Below, in pieces: positions 41,248-52,900 of a stretch of 64,000 nt of DNA; position 1 is the stretch's first letter, and each line of letters starts with the position of its first letter. The DNA comes from Mayfieldus sp963841445. Lineage in GTDB: Bacteria > Actinomycetota > Thermoleophilia > Solirubrobacterales > 70-9. The position numbers and the translations under genes are program-made. The stretch covers positions 9,609-73,608 of the forward strand of contig CAWJCP010000010.1 in the NCBI GenBank assembly GCA_963841445.1, written 5' to 3'. Below the pieces are notes generated by a model. The model searched no databases, was not told where the DNA came from, and was given only the letters and a program-made list of their open reading frames with translations.

Positions 41248-42054
41248 GTGAGCGAAGAGCTCGCCGCAGGAAAGCTGCTCGTCGACGAGCCGGCCGAGGC
41301 GGTGGCGCGGATCCGGATCCGCAATCCGAAGAAGCGAAACGCGCTCGACCACGACATCCTCGACGCGCTTGCTGATCTGCTGCCGCGACTCGATCGAGGA
41401 ATCGAGGTCCGCTGCGTCGTGATCAGCGGCGCCGAAGGGCACTTCTCGGCCGGCTACGACATCGGCTCGATCTCCGAGGAAAGCCTGGAGCGCGACGCCA
41501 GGGCCCTGGTCGCACATCCCTTCCATGCCGCGATCGAGGCGCTTGCCGACCATCCCTGGCCGACGGTGGCCGCGATCGACGGCGACTGCCTCGGCGGCGG
41601 CTTGGAGCTGGCGATCACCTGTGACCTGCGCATCTGCAGCGGCGAGGCTCGGCTCGGGATGCCACCGGTGAAGCTGGGGCTGATCTACGGCCACACCGGC
41701 CTGCGTCGCTTTCTCGACGCGATCGGGCTGGCGCGGACCAAGGAGCTGTTCCTGACCGGCAGGAACATCACCGCCCGGAGGGCGCGCGAGATCGGGCTGG
41801 TCCAGGACGTGGTCGGCGAGGACGACCTGGAGCGGGCCTCGGTCGAGTTGGCGGAGAAGATCGCCTCCAACGCGCCGCTCTCTCTGAAGGGCAACAAGCG
41901 GGCGATCGAGACCCTCAACGCGCATCCCACCCTGCGGCCGCAGGAGGAGATCGATCTCGTCGAGCTGCGCGAGGCGTCGCTGGCGTCGGAGGACTTCCGC
42001 GAGGCCATCACCGCCTTCGCGGAGAAGCGAAAGCCCCAGTGGCGCGGACGCTGA
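41248..42054 (+). CDS. Enoyl-CoA hydratase/isomerase family protein
   Basis: The 268-residue crotonase starts at GTG 41248. It has 'SAGYDIGSI' (oxyanion segment) and 'GDCLGGGLELAITCDLRIC', which retains the first catalytic Glu. At the second Glu position the sequence is 'LGLIYGHTGLRR', so that residue is absent and simple hydratase activity is doubtful; decarboxylase- or isomerase-type members lack it. The neighbouring biotinyl carrier is suggestive of a (de)carboxylation role. It overlaps the glycosylase start by 16 nt. Confidence 0.87.
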   Translation: MSEELAAGKLLVDEPAEAVARIRIRNPKKRNALDHDILDALADLLPRLDRGIEVRCVVISGAEGHFSAGYDIGSISEESLERDARALVAHPFHAAIEALADHPWPTVAAIDGDCLGGGLELAITCDLRICSGEARLGMPPVKLGLIYGHTGLRRFLDAIGLARTKELFLTGRNITARRAREIGLVQDVVGEDDLERASVELAEKIASNAPLSLKGNKRAIETLNAHPTLRPQEEIDLVELREASLASEDFREAITAFAEKRKPQWRGR

Positions 42055-42683
42055 AGGCCGCCCGCGCCGAGCTCGCCGCATCCGACCCGGCGATGGCAAG
42101 ACTGATCGAGCGGCTCGGCGAGCGCAGCGCCGCCCAGCGGCGCCGCGGAATGCCGAAGCCGGACGCCTACGGAGCGCTGCTGCGCACGATCGTCGGCCAG
42201 CAGCTCTCCTCGAAGGCGGCGCGGACGATCTACGAGCGAGTCCTCGACCTGTACGGCGGCGTGACCCCGAGCCCGGAGCAGATCCTCGCCACCTCCGAGC
42301 AGGACCTGCGCGGAGCGGGCCTCTCGGGGCGCAAGGTCACCTACATCCGTGACCTCGCCGCCCACGTCAAGAGCGGTGAGCTGGAGCTCGACCGGCTCGA
42401 GGAGCTCTCCGACGAGCAGGTGATCGAGGAGATCGTCGCGGTCCGCGGGCTCGGGAAATGGAGCGCGGAGATGTTCCTGATCTTCCACCTCGAGCGGCCC
42501 GACGTGATCTCCGGCGGAGACCTCGGAATCCGCAAGGCGATCCAGCTCGAGCTGGGCCTCGAGGAGATGCCGACCCCGCAGCAGGTCGAGGAGATCGGCG
42601 AGCGCTGGAGCCCGCACCGCAGCCTCGCCTCGATCTACCTCTGGGAGTCGCTGGCCGGCGACGTCACCGTCGGCGGGACCTAG
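42039..42683 (+). CDS. alkA: DNA-3-methyladenine glycosylase II (HhH-GPD, AlkA type)
   Basis: This 214-residue protein has the HhH-GPD fold: 'GALLRTIVGQQLSSKAA', the helix-hairpin-helix 'VRGLGKWSAEMFL' (135-147) and the catalytic Asp161 in 'ISGGDLGIRKA'. It excises alkylated bases from DNA. It lacks the N-terminal domain of E. coli AlkA, like many short bacterial versions. The GTG start lies within the end of the crotonase gene, indicating translational coupling. Confidence 0.88.
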   Translation: MARTLKAARAELAASDPAMARLIERLGERSAAQRRRGMPKPDAYGALLRTIVGQQLSSKAARTIYERVLDLYGGVTPSPEQILATSEQDLRGAGLSGRKVTYIRDLAAHVKSGELELDRLEELSDEQVIEEIVAVRGLGKWSAEMFLIFHLERPDVISGGDLGIRKAIQLELGLEEMPTPQQVEEIGERWSPHRSLASIYLWESLAGDVTVGGT

Positions 42684-43803
42684 CCGGGCCCCCGAGATCG
42701 GCGCGCAGGTCGAGCACCCGCTGCGCGGAGCGCTCGAAGTCGACCCGAGGGAGTCGGCGCGCCCGCAGCGCCTTGCGCAGCGCCGCGCCAGCCTGCCCTG
42801 CGGCCCGATAGGAGCGAAACAGCAGCAGGTCGGTCCCGGCCCCCGCGGCCGCCCGCCCGACCTTCGCCGGCCCGCCGAAGGCCTGCGCGGCGGCCGACTG
42901 GAGCGCATCGGTGATCGACACCCCCGCAAAGCCGATCCGCCCGCGCAGCTCGCCGGTCGCGACCGCGCGCGAAAACGCGGCCGGTCGCTCCGAGAAGGCC
43001 GGATAGATCGCCGTGCTCAGCATCACCAGCCGCCCTCCCGTTTCCGCGAAGGCCGCGAACGGCGCCTCGTCAACGCCGCGCAGAGTCGGCTTCGACAGCT
43101 CGATCCGCTCGACTCCGAAGTCGGTGTTGACCGCGGCGGCGCCGAGCCCCGGGAAGTGCTTGCCGGTCGCCGCGACACCGGCGGCGGCGAGCCCGTTGGC
43201 GAACGCAACCGCTGTCTCGGACACCCACGCGGCGCTGGCCCCGAAGCTGCGCCCCTCTTCGCTGATCGCGCCTCCACGGCGCCCGACATCGAGGACCGGC
43301 GCGAGATCGACGTTGAAGCCGACCGCGGCGAGGCTGCGGCCTGTGAGCACACCCTGCTCGCGGCTGAAGGAGGGGCCACGGGCGCCCATTCGCGCCGCCG
43401 AGGCGGTTGGCGGACCGGAGAGGCGCTTCACTTCCCCGCCCTCCTGGTCGACCATCATCAGCAGCGGGTCGCGGAGGCCGGGCGGGCGGCGAATCGCCTC
43501 GAGCCCACGGATCAGATGGCGGGCCGCGAACCAACCGTCGAAATTGTCGGCGAACAGCACCACGCCGGCCAGCTCGCCGCGGCGCACCATTCGCCGCAGC
43601 GCACGCGGTGGCTCCGTGCCGGAAAAGCCGGCGACCAGGCGCTGGCCCGCCAGCTGTCGAATAGTGAGGTCGCCGGCATTGGGACCGCTGGGCCTGCGAT
43701 CCATGCCGTCGCCAAACGCGATGGTGATCCCGATGGCCCCCGCCACAGCGCCCGCCGCTATCGCAGCCCCAGCCCACCACCTGCGAATCGTCTTCGCCCT
43801 CAC
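42664..43803 (-). CDS. nagZ: GH3 beta-N-acetylhexosaminidase (NagZ-like), membrane-anchored
   Basis: The protein is 379 residues from GTG 43803, with a TACACT element 10-15 nt upstream and no ribosome site, suggesting a leaderless message. An N-terminal transmembrane/signal segment (about 9-30) precedes a GH3 domain: 'MMVDQEGGEVKRL', 'VDLAPVLDV', 'ATGKHFPGLG' and the nucleophile region 'VSITDALQS'. It should remove terminal GlcNAc from peptidoglycan or glycoconjugates outside the membrane. It overlaps the glycosylase end by 20 nt (convergent). Confidence 0.88.
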   Translation of the reverse strand: MRAKTIRRWWAGAAIAAGAVAGAIGITIAFGDGMDRRPSGPNAGDLTIRQLAGQRLVAGFSGTEPPRALRRMVRRGELAGVVLFADNFDGWFAARHLIRGLEAIRRPPGLRDPLLMMVDQEGGEVKRLSGPPTASAARMGARGPSFSREQGVLTGRSLAAVGFNVDLAPVLDVGRRGGAISEEGRSFGASAAWVSETAVAFANGLAAAGVAATGKHFPGLGAAAVNTDFGVERIELSKPTLRGVDEAPFAAFAETGGRLVMLSTAIYPAFSERPAAFSRAVATGELRGRIGFAGVSITDALQSAAAQAFGGPAKVGRAAAGAGTDLLLFRSYRAAGQAGAALRKALRARRLPRVDFERSAQRVLDLRADLGGPARSRRR

Positions 43804-43952
43804 CGGCTGGCGAGTGTATTTGCGGGCCGCTACAGGCCTCGGACTCCCGGCGCTCCTGCTCTTCCGGAGTTGTGGGGCAGCGGCACCGAGGTGCAGGAAA
43901 CGACCGTGGGGCCGGAGCAAGTGGAAAACGTGCAAATCCGGGTGGCGCCGGT

Positions 43953-46900
43953 TCAGGGACCGTACGTCCAGACCCCGCCGGCGGCGCCGCGGTAGGCGCC
44001 CGGCGTCTGCTCTTGGGCCTGATAGACGACGGCGTTGGAGCTGTCGCGCAGGGTGAACTGCACCGTGTCGGGGCTACCGTCGAAGTAGGTCCATTCCAGC
44101 GTTCCCTGCTGACCGTTACGGCCCCCCGGCGCTGCCTGACCGAAGCTGCCGGTCGCGGTGCCCGTCTGGGAGTCGAAGCCCAACGGTGAGCTCGGCGGCT
44201 GGTCGCTGCAGCTGGACTCGGTCACCGTGGACTTGCTCCAGATCACAGCGCCGCCCGTCGTAGCAACGACAATAGGTCGCGTCGACCCTGCAGCATCGCA
44301 GTCGTTTGTGGCCGAGAAGACGATCGCGGTGCCCTGCGCCGTGCTGACCGTCCCCCGCGCCGAGATCCTGCCCTGCGATTCCTCGAGATAGCTGAGGCGC
44401 GCAGAGCAGATCGAGGTGTTGCCCGCCGCGTCGGCAGCGCTGGCGCGCAGGTAGGTGGTGCTGTTGTCGGCGACCTCGATCGTCAGGCCAGGCGAGGCAA
44501 AGTCGCTCTGGGTGCCGGTGGTGAGCAGATTGTCGGGAGTGCAGTCATCAACCGTGGTGGCCTTGTAGATGCGGATCGTGGTGTCGGCCGCAGCCTCGCC
44601 CTTGACCTTGGGGTGGTTGTTGTTGGCGGGGCTGTCGGGGTCGGTGCCGGTAATCTGCGGGGCAGGGGGCGGAGTCGAGTCCTCGGTGTAGCTGAAAGGC
44701 GCAGAACAGGGAGACACGGTGCCGTTCGCCTTGCTCACCTTTGCGGCCAGCGTCGTCGTGGCATCGTCCGGTACAGGGACCGCTATCCCACCGGTGAACT
44801 GCGCCATGGTGCCGGACGCTGCCGGGGGGCCCGAGCAGGTCGAGTTGGTGTAGATCTTGGCTTCAGCCGCGTCGCCGGCCGGGACCCAACCCTTGACCTT
44901 GGGGTGGTTGTCGTTGGCGGGGCTGTCAGGGTCGGTGCCGGTGATGTGAGGACGGAACGCGAACGTCCAGACCCCGCCGGCGGCGCCGCGGTAGGCGCCC
45001 GGCGTCTGCTCTTGGGCCTGATAGACGACGGCGTTGGAGCTGTCGCGCAGCGTGAACTGCACCGTGTCGGGGCTACCGTCGAAGTAGGTCCATTCCAGCG
45101 TTCCCTGCTGACCGTTGCGGCCCCCCGGCGCTGCCTGACCGAAGCTGCCGGTCGCGGTGCCCGTCTGGGAGTCGAAGCCCAACGGCGAGCGGGGGGCGCT
45201 GCAGCTGGACTGGGTCACCGTGGATTTACTCCAGATCACAGCGCCGCCCGTCGTAGCGATGGCGTTGGGTCCCGTCGACTGTGCGGCATCGCAGTCGTTT
45301 CCGGCCGAGAAGGCGATCGCGGTGCCCTGCGCCGTGCTGACCGTCCCCCGCGCCGAGATCCTGCCCTGCAAATCGACGCAGTCAACGCTGACCGCGACCG
45401 TGGCCTGCGAGCCGCCGTTTAGCTTGTAGGTGAAGTCGTCGCTGGGCTCGCCGTCGTTGCAGTAGTCGGGGTCAGGCTTGTAGGTCAGCGACTGGTTGTC
45501 GTTGGCGATCTCGACCGTGCCGTGGTCGGGCTGGGTGGCGGAGGCGATCGCAAGCGGGCCGCCGTCGGCGTTTTGGTCGTTGGCGAGCACGTCGATCGGG
45601 CTCGCGTCGGAGTCCTCGGCGAGGCTTGCCTGGTCGTTGACGGCGCTGGGCGGGTCATCGACGCAGGCAACGCTGACCGCGACCGTGGCCTGCGAGCCGC
45701 CGTTTAGCTTGTAGGTGAAGTCGTCGCTGGGCTCGCCGTCGTTGCAGTAGTCGGGGTCAGGCTTGTAGGTCAGCGACTGGTTGTCGTTGGCGATCTCGAC
45801 CGTGCCGTGGTCGGGCTGGGTGGCGGAGGCGATCGCAAGCGGGCCGCCGTCGGCGTTTTGGTCGTTGGCGAGCACGTCGATCGGGCTCGCGTCGGAGTCC
45901 TCGGCGAGGCTTGCCTGGTCGTTGACGGCGCTGGGCGGGTCATCGACGCAGGCAACGCTGACCGCGACCGTGGCCTGCGAGCCGCCGTTTAGCTTGTAGG
46001 TGAAGTCGTCGCTGGGCTCGCCGTCGTTGCAGTAGTCGGGGTCAGGCTTGTAGGTCAGCGACTGGTTGTCGTTGGCGATCTCGACCGTGCCGTGGTCGGG
46101 CTGGGTGGCGGAGGCGATCGCAAGCGGGCCGCCGTCGGCGTTTTGGTCGTTGGCGAGCACGTCGATCGGGCTCGCGTCGGAGTCCTCGGCGAGGCTTGCC
46201 TGGTCGTTGACGGCGCTGGGCGGGTCATCGACGCAGGCAACGCTGACCGCGACCGTGGCCTGCGAGCCGCCGTTTAGCTTGTAGGTGAAGTCGTCGCTGG
46301 GCTCGCCGTCGTTGCAGTAGTCGGGGTCAGGCTTGTAGGTCAGCGACTGGTTGTCGTTGGCGATCTCGACCGTGCCGTGGTCGGGCTGGGTGGCGGAGGC
46401 GATCGCAAGCGGGCCGCCGTCGGCGTTTTGGTCGTTGGCGAGCACGTCGATCGGGCTCGCGTCGGAGTCCTCGGCGAGGCTTGCCTGGTCGTTGACGGCG
46501 CTGGGCGGGTCATCGACGCAGGCAACGCTGACCGCGACCGTGGCCTGCGAGCCGCCGTTTAGCTTGTAGGTGAAGTCGTCGCTGGGCTCGCCGTCGTTGC
46601 AGTAGTCGGGGTCAGGCTTGTAGGTCAGCGACTGGTTGTCGTTGGCGATCTCGACCGTGCCGTGGTCGGGCTGGGTGGCGGAGGCGATCGCAAGCGGGCC
46701 GCCGTCGGCGTTTTGGTCGTTGGCGAGCACGTCGATCGGGCTCGCGTCGGAGTCCTCGGCGAGGCTTGCCTGGTCGTTGACGGCGCTGGGCGGGTCATCG
46801 ACGCAGGCAACGCTGACCGCGACCGTGGCCTGCGAGCCGCCGTTTAGCTTGTAGGTGAAGTCGTCGCTGGGCTCGCCGTCGTTGCAGTAGTCGGGGTCAG

Positions 46901-49900
46901 GCTTGTAGGTCAGCGACTGGTTGTCGTTGGCGATCTCGACCGTGCCGTGGTCGGGCTGGGTGGCGGAGGCGATCGCAAGCGGGCCGCCGTCGGCGTTTTG
47001 GTCGTTGGCGAGCACGTCGATCGGGCTCGCGTCGGAGTCCTCGGCGAGGCTTGCCTGGTCGTTGACGGCGCTGGGCGGGTCATCGACGCAGGCAACGCTG
47101 ACCGCGACCGTGGCCTGCGAGCCGCCGTTTAGCTTGTAGGTGAAGTCGTCGCTGGGCTCGCCGTCGTTGCAGTAGTCGGGGTCAGGCTTGTAGGTCAGCG
47201 ACTGGTTGTCGTTGGCGATCTCGACCGTGCCGTGGTCGGGCTGGGTGGCGGAGGCGATCGCAAGCGGGCCGCCGTCGGCGTTTTGGTCGTTGGCGAGCAC
47301 GTCGATCGGGCTCGCGTCGGAGTCCTCGGCGAGGCTTGCCTGGTCGTTGACGGCGCTGGGCGGGTCATCGACGTGCGGCGAGTAGACGATCGACACCTCG
47401 CCCAGGCTCGGGGTCAGATCCGTGTTGGCGGAGCTCAGCTCGGCCCGGTACTGCAGATACCGGGAGCTGCCCGGGATGTCGCCGCCGGAGCTCCCGATCG
47501 GGGTGAAGTCGCTCCATGTCCCGTCCGGCGACGGCGTGTCGCCGGTGCGGACGCTGAGCGCCACGCCGGTCGCGCCCGGTGTCTCGGCGTTCCAGGTCAG
47601 CCCACCCCAGTCGGCGACCGCGCCGGCATCGAAGATGCGCGACTCGAAGCTGCCCGAGCCCGGATAGGGGCTCATCCGCAGCCAGTCGACCGCGACTTCT
47701 GGACCGCCAGCGTTGAAGTCGCTGGCCGCCGGATGCAGCTCCTGGCCGAAGGTCCCGTTACGGGCGTCGACCTGAGTGCCGTCGATGAAATACGTCACTC
47801 CCGTGGCGGTCCAATCGATCCGGTAGCGGTGCGGCGCGCCGAGGAAGGAGCCCGGGATCGGGATCGAGCTCTCACCGCCGCCGAAGTTCGTGCGGGCATA
47901 GAGCTGGTTGGTCGTATTGGAGGTGCTGAACATCGCCCAGAGGCCGACGTTGTTGAAGTCGACTCCGAAACCGACGTGCTGGAAGCTCGTGGCGCCGAAA
48001 GTAGCCACGAACTCGAGCGAGTGCCCCGGTCCGAACGTCGCGTCGGGCGCGGCGAAGGCGCCATCGACGTGCAAGCTGCCGCCGGAGACCGCCGCCGCGC
48101 CGCCGGGGCCGCCTCCGTCACCCGCCCAGTCGTGGCTCGACCAGCCGCTCGGCAACTCGCTGCCCGAGAACTCCTCGCCCACTGCAGGCTTAAGAATCAC
48201 TTCGCCGTTGGCGGTCTCAGAGACGTAGGTGCCGGCGCCGGGGGTGCCGGCGCCGAAGTCGGCCACGGTGGTATCGGTGAAGCCGAGAACCTGCGCCGCG
48301 GTGGTGAAGGACCAGCTGTCGTCGGCGCCGAGCGGGTTGCCGTTGGAGTCCCCGACCGCTCCGTCGACGGTCACGTCGTAAGACGTGCTCGGATCGAGAT
48401 CGGCATCGGGATCGAGCGTTGCCGTGTTGCCTGCGTAGCTGACGCTTGCCGCCACATCGCTACCGGCCCCCTGCTTGCGCAGGCGGACGCTGGAGCCGTC
48501 GATCGTCGCGGGATCCATCGGCTCGCTGAACTGGACCTCGACATCTGTGTCAACGGCAACGTCGGTGGCGTCGGGGGCCGGGCTTCGCTGGGTAATCGTC
48601 GGTGGCTCTGTATCGGCGCCCTGGTTGTAGCCGATCGTGACCTCGGTCAGGGCCGGGGTGCTGCCCGCATCGCTCGAGCTCAGCTGGGCCCGGTACTGGA
48701 CATAGCGAGAGTTGCCGGGGATGTCGTCGCCCGAGCTCGCGATCGGGGCAAAGCTGCTCCAGCTCGCGTCGGGGGTGGGGGTGTTGCCGGTGCGAACGCT
48801 CATTGCCACGCCGGCGCCGCTGGGGATCTCTGCGTTCCAGCTGAGCGCACCCCAGTCGGCGCTCTGGCCGGCGTCAAAGACGCGCGACTCGAAGCTGCCA
48901 GCGGCTGGGTAGGGGCTCACCCGCATCCAATCGAGCGAGAGCTCGGGGCCACCGGCCGTGAAGTCGCTGGCCGCCGCGTTGAGGCTGGGGCCAAAGCTCG
49001 CGCTGTGGGTGGCCACCAGGCCGCCGTCGATGAAGTAGCGGACCTCGCTCGCATCCCATTCGATCCGGTAGCGGTGCGCGGAGCCGACGTACTGTCCCGG
49101 TGCCCCGACCGGCGTGTCCTGGATGGCGCCATCGTTGGTGCTGGCATAAAGCTGATTTGTGCTTTGGCGGGTGCTGAACATCGCCCAGACGCTGTTGAAG
49201 TTGTCGGTGAAGGCAACGTGCTGGAAGGTGGAGGCGCCGAAAGTCGCCGCGAACTCCAGCGAGCGGCCTGCTCCGTAGGTCGCCGTCGTGCCGGCGTAGG
49301 CGCCATCTACGTGCAGGGCGCCGCCCGAGACGGTGGCGCTGCCCCCGGATCCTCCGCCCTGGGACTCCCAGGTGTCGCTCGCCCAGCCGATCGGCAACGA
49401 GGGGCCCGCGAACTCCGCACCTTCGGTCGGTTGCAGGGTCACCTCGCCGTCTTCGGTCTCAGAGATGTAGGTGTCGGGACCGGTGCTGCCGGCGCCGAAG
49501 TCGGCGACGGTGGTGTCGGTGAAGCTGGAGCTGGGCGTTGTGAAGGTCCTCGGGATCTGGGGCGGCGCCGGATCGGTGGACGCGTTGCCGACGGCGTCAG
49601 CCGACCGCACGCGGAAGTGGTAAGTCGTGTTCGGCTGCAGGCCGGTCAGCTGGATGCTGTGCGAGACCGTCAGTGCTGCGTCGGTCGCACTCGAGCCGAG
49701 CGCGTCGGGATCGGTTCCGTAGTCGACCTGCGAGTCCGATGCCTCGTTGGTGTCCCAGCTGATCGTGGCGTTGCCGTCCCCTGCCGCGCTGGCCACGACG
49801 TTGGAGATCGCGGGCGGCGAGTCGTCAACGGCATAGCTCGCCTCGTAGCTGCCCGGCAGAGCGTCGAAGAACGCGTACTCAACCCCCTTGATGGTCTGCG

Positions 49901-52900
49901 TCGCGGTGGTGATCGGCGTGCCGTTGCGCTCGACACCGGTCAGCGTCCCGACCGACGAGCTGGTCGGAACCATCGCCTGCAGGCCATTGGCCCCGGCGCC
50001 GACGTCGATGGTGAAGCCGAGCTTGTTGCCGGCCCAGGACAGAGACCCGAACGAGGAGCCGTTGCGGCCGTCGAGCCACTCGAGCATCTGCCGCCCCGAG
50101 ACGATCGGCACGCCGCGGGCCTGGGCGGAGGCGACGATCGCATCCGACCCGGATGAGCTGGCGCTGTCGGTGTGCATGTTGGCGGTGAAGACGCCGTAGT
50201 AACCCTCGGGACCGAGCGCCTTGTCGAGCAGCGCGTCGATGTTGAGCGGGTAACTCTGCCCGGACTCGTCGGTCATCTGAGTGGCCGCCTGGTAGACGTC
50301 GATCATCGTGCCATCGAGGTCGGCGAAGCGCATCGGCATACCGGAGCCGGTGAACATGCCGGGGCGGTCCTGGACCCATCCCGGCGGCCAGTAGTAGTAG
50401 TTGGTGTCGAGGCGGATGCCGTGGTCGAGCTCGACCTTCGGCTGGCTCGCCCAATCGCTCCAGGCGATGCAGTGGGTGCGGCTGGTGGACGGTGGCGGAA
50501 CGCTCGCGTACTTGGTCGCGAAGTCGAAGAGCATGCCGGCGAAGTCCGCCTCCAGCGAGGAGGGCGTGAAGTTGCCGCAGCCGGGCCCCGGATGGATCCC
50601 GATCTCGAAGCCGTCCGCGGTATAGCCAGCGGCCTGAGCGTCGGTCAGGGGCGTGCTCGGGTAGATGTAGGAGCTGCTGCGCACGCACTCCCAGTCGGCA
50701 ACCGAGCAGCCGGGCGGGCTCAAGGCCTTGTACTGATCGAAGCGGCCGGCCGTGCCGCCGTTCCCGTGGTCGTCGCCGGTCATCACCACCGCGGCCTTCT
50801 TGCCGCGGGGCAGGAACCAGAAGCGGGGCAGCGGCTTGCGGTCGGCGTTCATCTGCTCGATCAGATTCGTCAGCAGCCGCTGCTGCTCGTCGGCCTGCGG
50901 GATCGCAACCTTGTTCAGGTCGACCCAGTCCGGCTGGGGATCGGACGAGGCCGCGCCGAAGAAGAGGTCGTCGGAGCGGATCGGCCCGCTCTCGCCGTCT
51001 CGCTCCTGCCCGGCCCAGGCCGGATTGCCCTGGCGCGTATAGACAACCGAGCGGGCGAGGTCGTAGGTGAAGGCGGCGGCCTGGCCACCGTTCGGGCCTA
51101 CGTTGCGCAGCGTCACCGCCGGGTTCGAGGTCGCCGTGCTCGCATCGGAATAAAGACTGGCGACCGTCTCGGCGCTGCTCGTCGCGTAGCGGTCGGCGAC
51201 GCCGTGGAACTGGATCGTCTGGCCGACGATGCCCTCGCCCGGGGCCGAACCGGTGTCCACCCGTAGGTAGGCGTTGGCGAGCGTGTCGGGGGTGTCGGTG
51301 AGGCCGAGCAGGCCGGCTAGCTGCGGGTCCGGGCGCATCGCGATCAGGTTGCCGCCCGCCTGCACCCAGTCGCTGAGCATCTGGACCTGGGCCGCCCCGA
51401 GCCCCACCTCGCCGAGGACGACGACGTCGTAGTCGTCGAGGACCGACGCGCTGACGTTGCCTAGGTCGGTGACGTTGAACTCATTCAGGCCCTCGGCGCG
51501 GAGGATCTCCGCGTAGTAGCGGCCGAACGGGTCCGAGGCGCCGGATACCACGAGGATCGGCCCGCCGGGGCCCTCGTCGGGCGGAGGCGGCGGCGGAGCG
51601 GCGGCGGTGAACCCCCACGACGAGTCGTTCGCGAGGACGTTGCCGCTTGCGTCGGCGACTCCGCCCGCCCCGCCCTTGATCGTCGCTGTATACGCAGTGG
51701 AGCTCTGCAGCGGTGCGTCGGGGTCGAGCGTGGCGCGGCGATTTGACGGGTTGTAGGTGACCGTGGCGGGGACTAGGTCATTCGAGGCGTCGCGGAGCTG
51801 GAAAGTCCCGGCGTCGATCGTCGCCGCGTCCATCGGCTCGCTGAAGGTCGCGGTCACGTTCGTGCCGGTGGCAACTCCGGTTGCGTTGTTGGCCGGCGTG
51901 CGCGAGCTGACCGTGGGCGGCGTCGTGTCGGGCCCGACGTCGGTCTCGAAGACGACGTCGACCCAGTAGTTGCTCGACCCGAAGGTGTCGGTCGGGAAGA
52001 CTCCAGAAGGGCCGTAGTTGTAAACGCCGTTCGCGCCGTCCTCGCCGTCCTGAAGCGCCCGCAGCGGCACGCTGTCGACGCCGCTGTCGGCAAAGTAGCC
52101 GTTGCTGGCGGAGTAGTTGCCCTGGGGGGCGTGGTAGGAGGCCACGTAGGTAGTGCCGGCGCTGATCGGCACTGGCGATGTGAACGACACCTGCTGCCAG
52201 CCGGAGGCGGACTCGCCACTGAAGGTTGCCTCGGCGAGCAGGTTCCCTGCGGCCGTCCAGAGATGGCCGACGTGGGCGCCGTCGTTGCCCGCCCCCTTGT
52301 AGAAGCGAAGCCCGGTGATGAATCCGTCCTGCTGGGAGCGGAACTTGACTCCGAGCTCTACCGCGCTGGGGTCGGCCTCGGCAGGCGCGCCTCCCGAATC
52401 GCCCCAGATCGAGCAGGGGCAGCTGCCAGCGATGACATCGACCGTGACGCCGCCTCCAGGCGACTCGAGATTTCCGCTGTCATCGACCGCCCGGCTCTTG
52501 ATCGTGACGCTGCCGGTCGTGCCCGGCGTCCAGGAATAGGTCCAGTTGTCGCGACCCTCGGCCGGATGCCAGCTATTGCCACCGTCGACCGACACCTCGA
52601 CTCCCCCGACCTGGCCCGCGCCTCCTCCCTCGCCCCCGCTGACATCGCTCGCGGTGCCGCTAATTGTCGTCTGATGGCCCGCTTCGATACTCGCGCCGTC
52701 CAGCGGCTCCTGGACCTGCGACGTGGGGGCGGTGGTGTCGTTGGAGGCGCTCGCCGCCACCAGACCGGCGTGGAGGGTATCGGGCTGAGCGCCCATGTCG
52801 GCGAGCAGGTTGACCGTTGCCTGCTGCATGCGGGGATCAGGCGTTGAGCCGCCCCGGTCGTGCTCTCCATCCAGCCCCCAGGACCACTGGATCGTGCCCG

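Noticed and set aside
45375..47369. Regular repeats that might suggest a CRISPR array
   Set aside because: Units are 285 bp, contiguous, in frame and coding; there are no short repeats with unique spacers and no cas genes.
47232..50156. A 974-codon open frame on the plus strand inside the giant gene
   Set aside because: It is antisense to the giant gene; its composition (Arg/Val/Ala-rich, no domain) and the third-position GC bias fit a mirror of the real frame.
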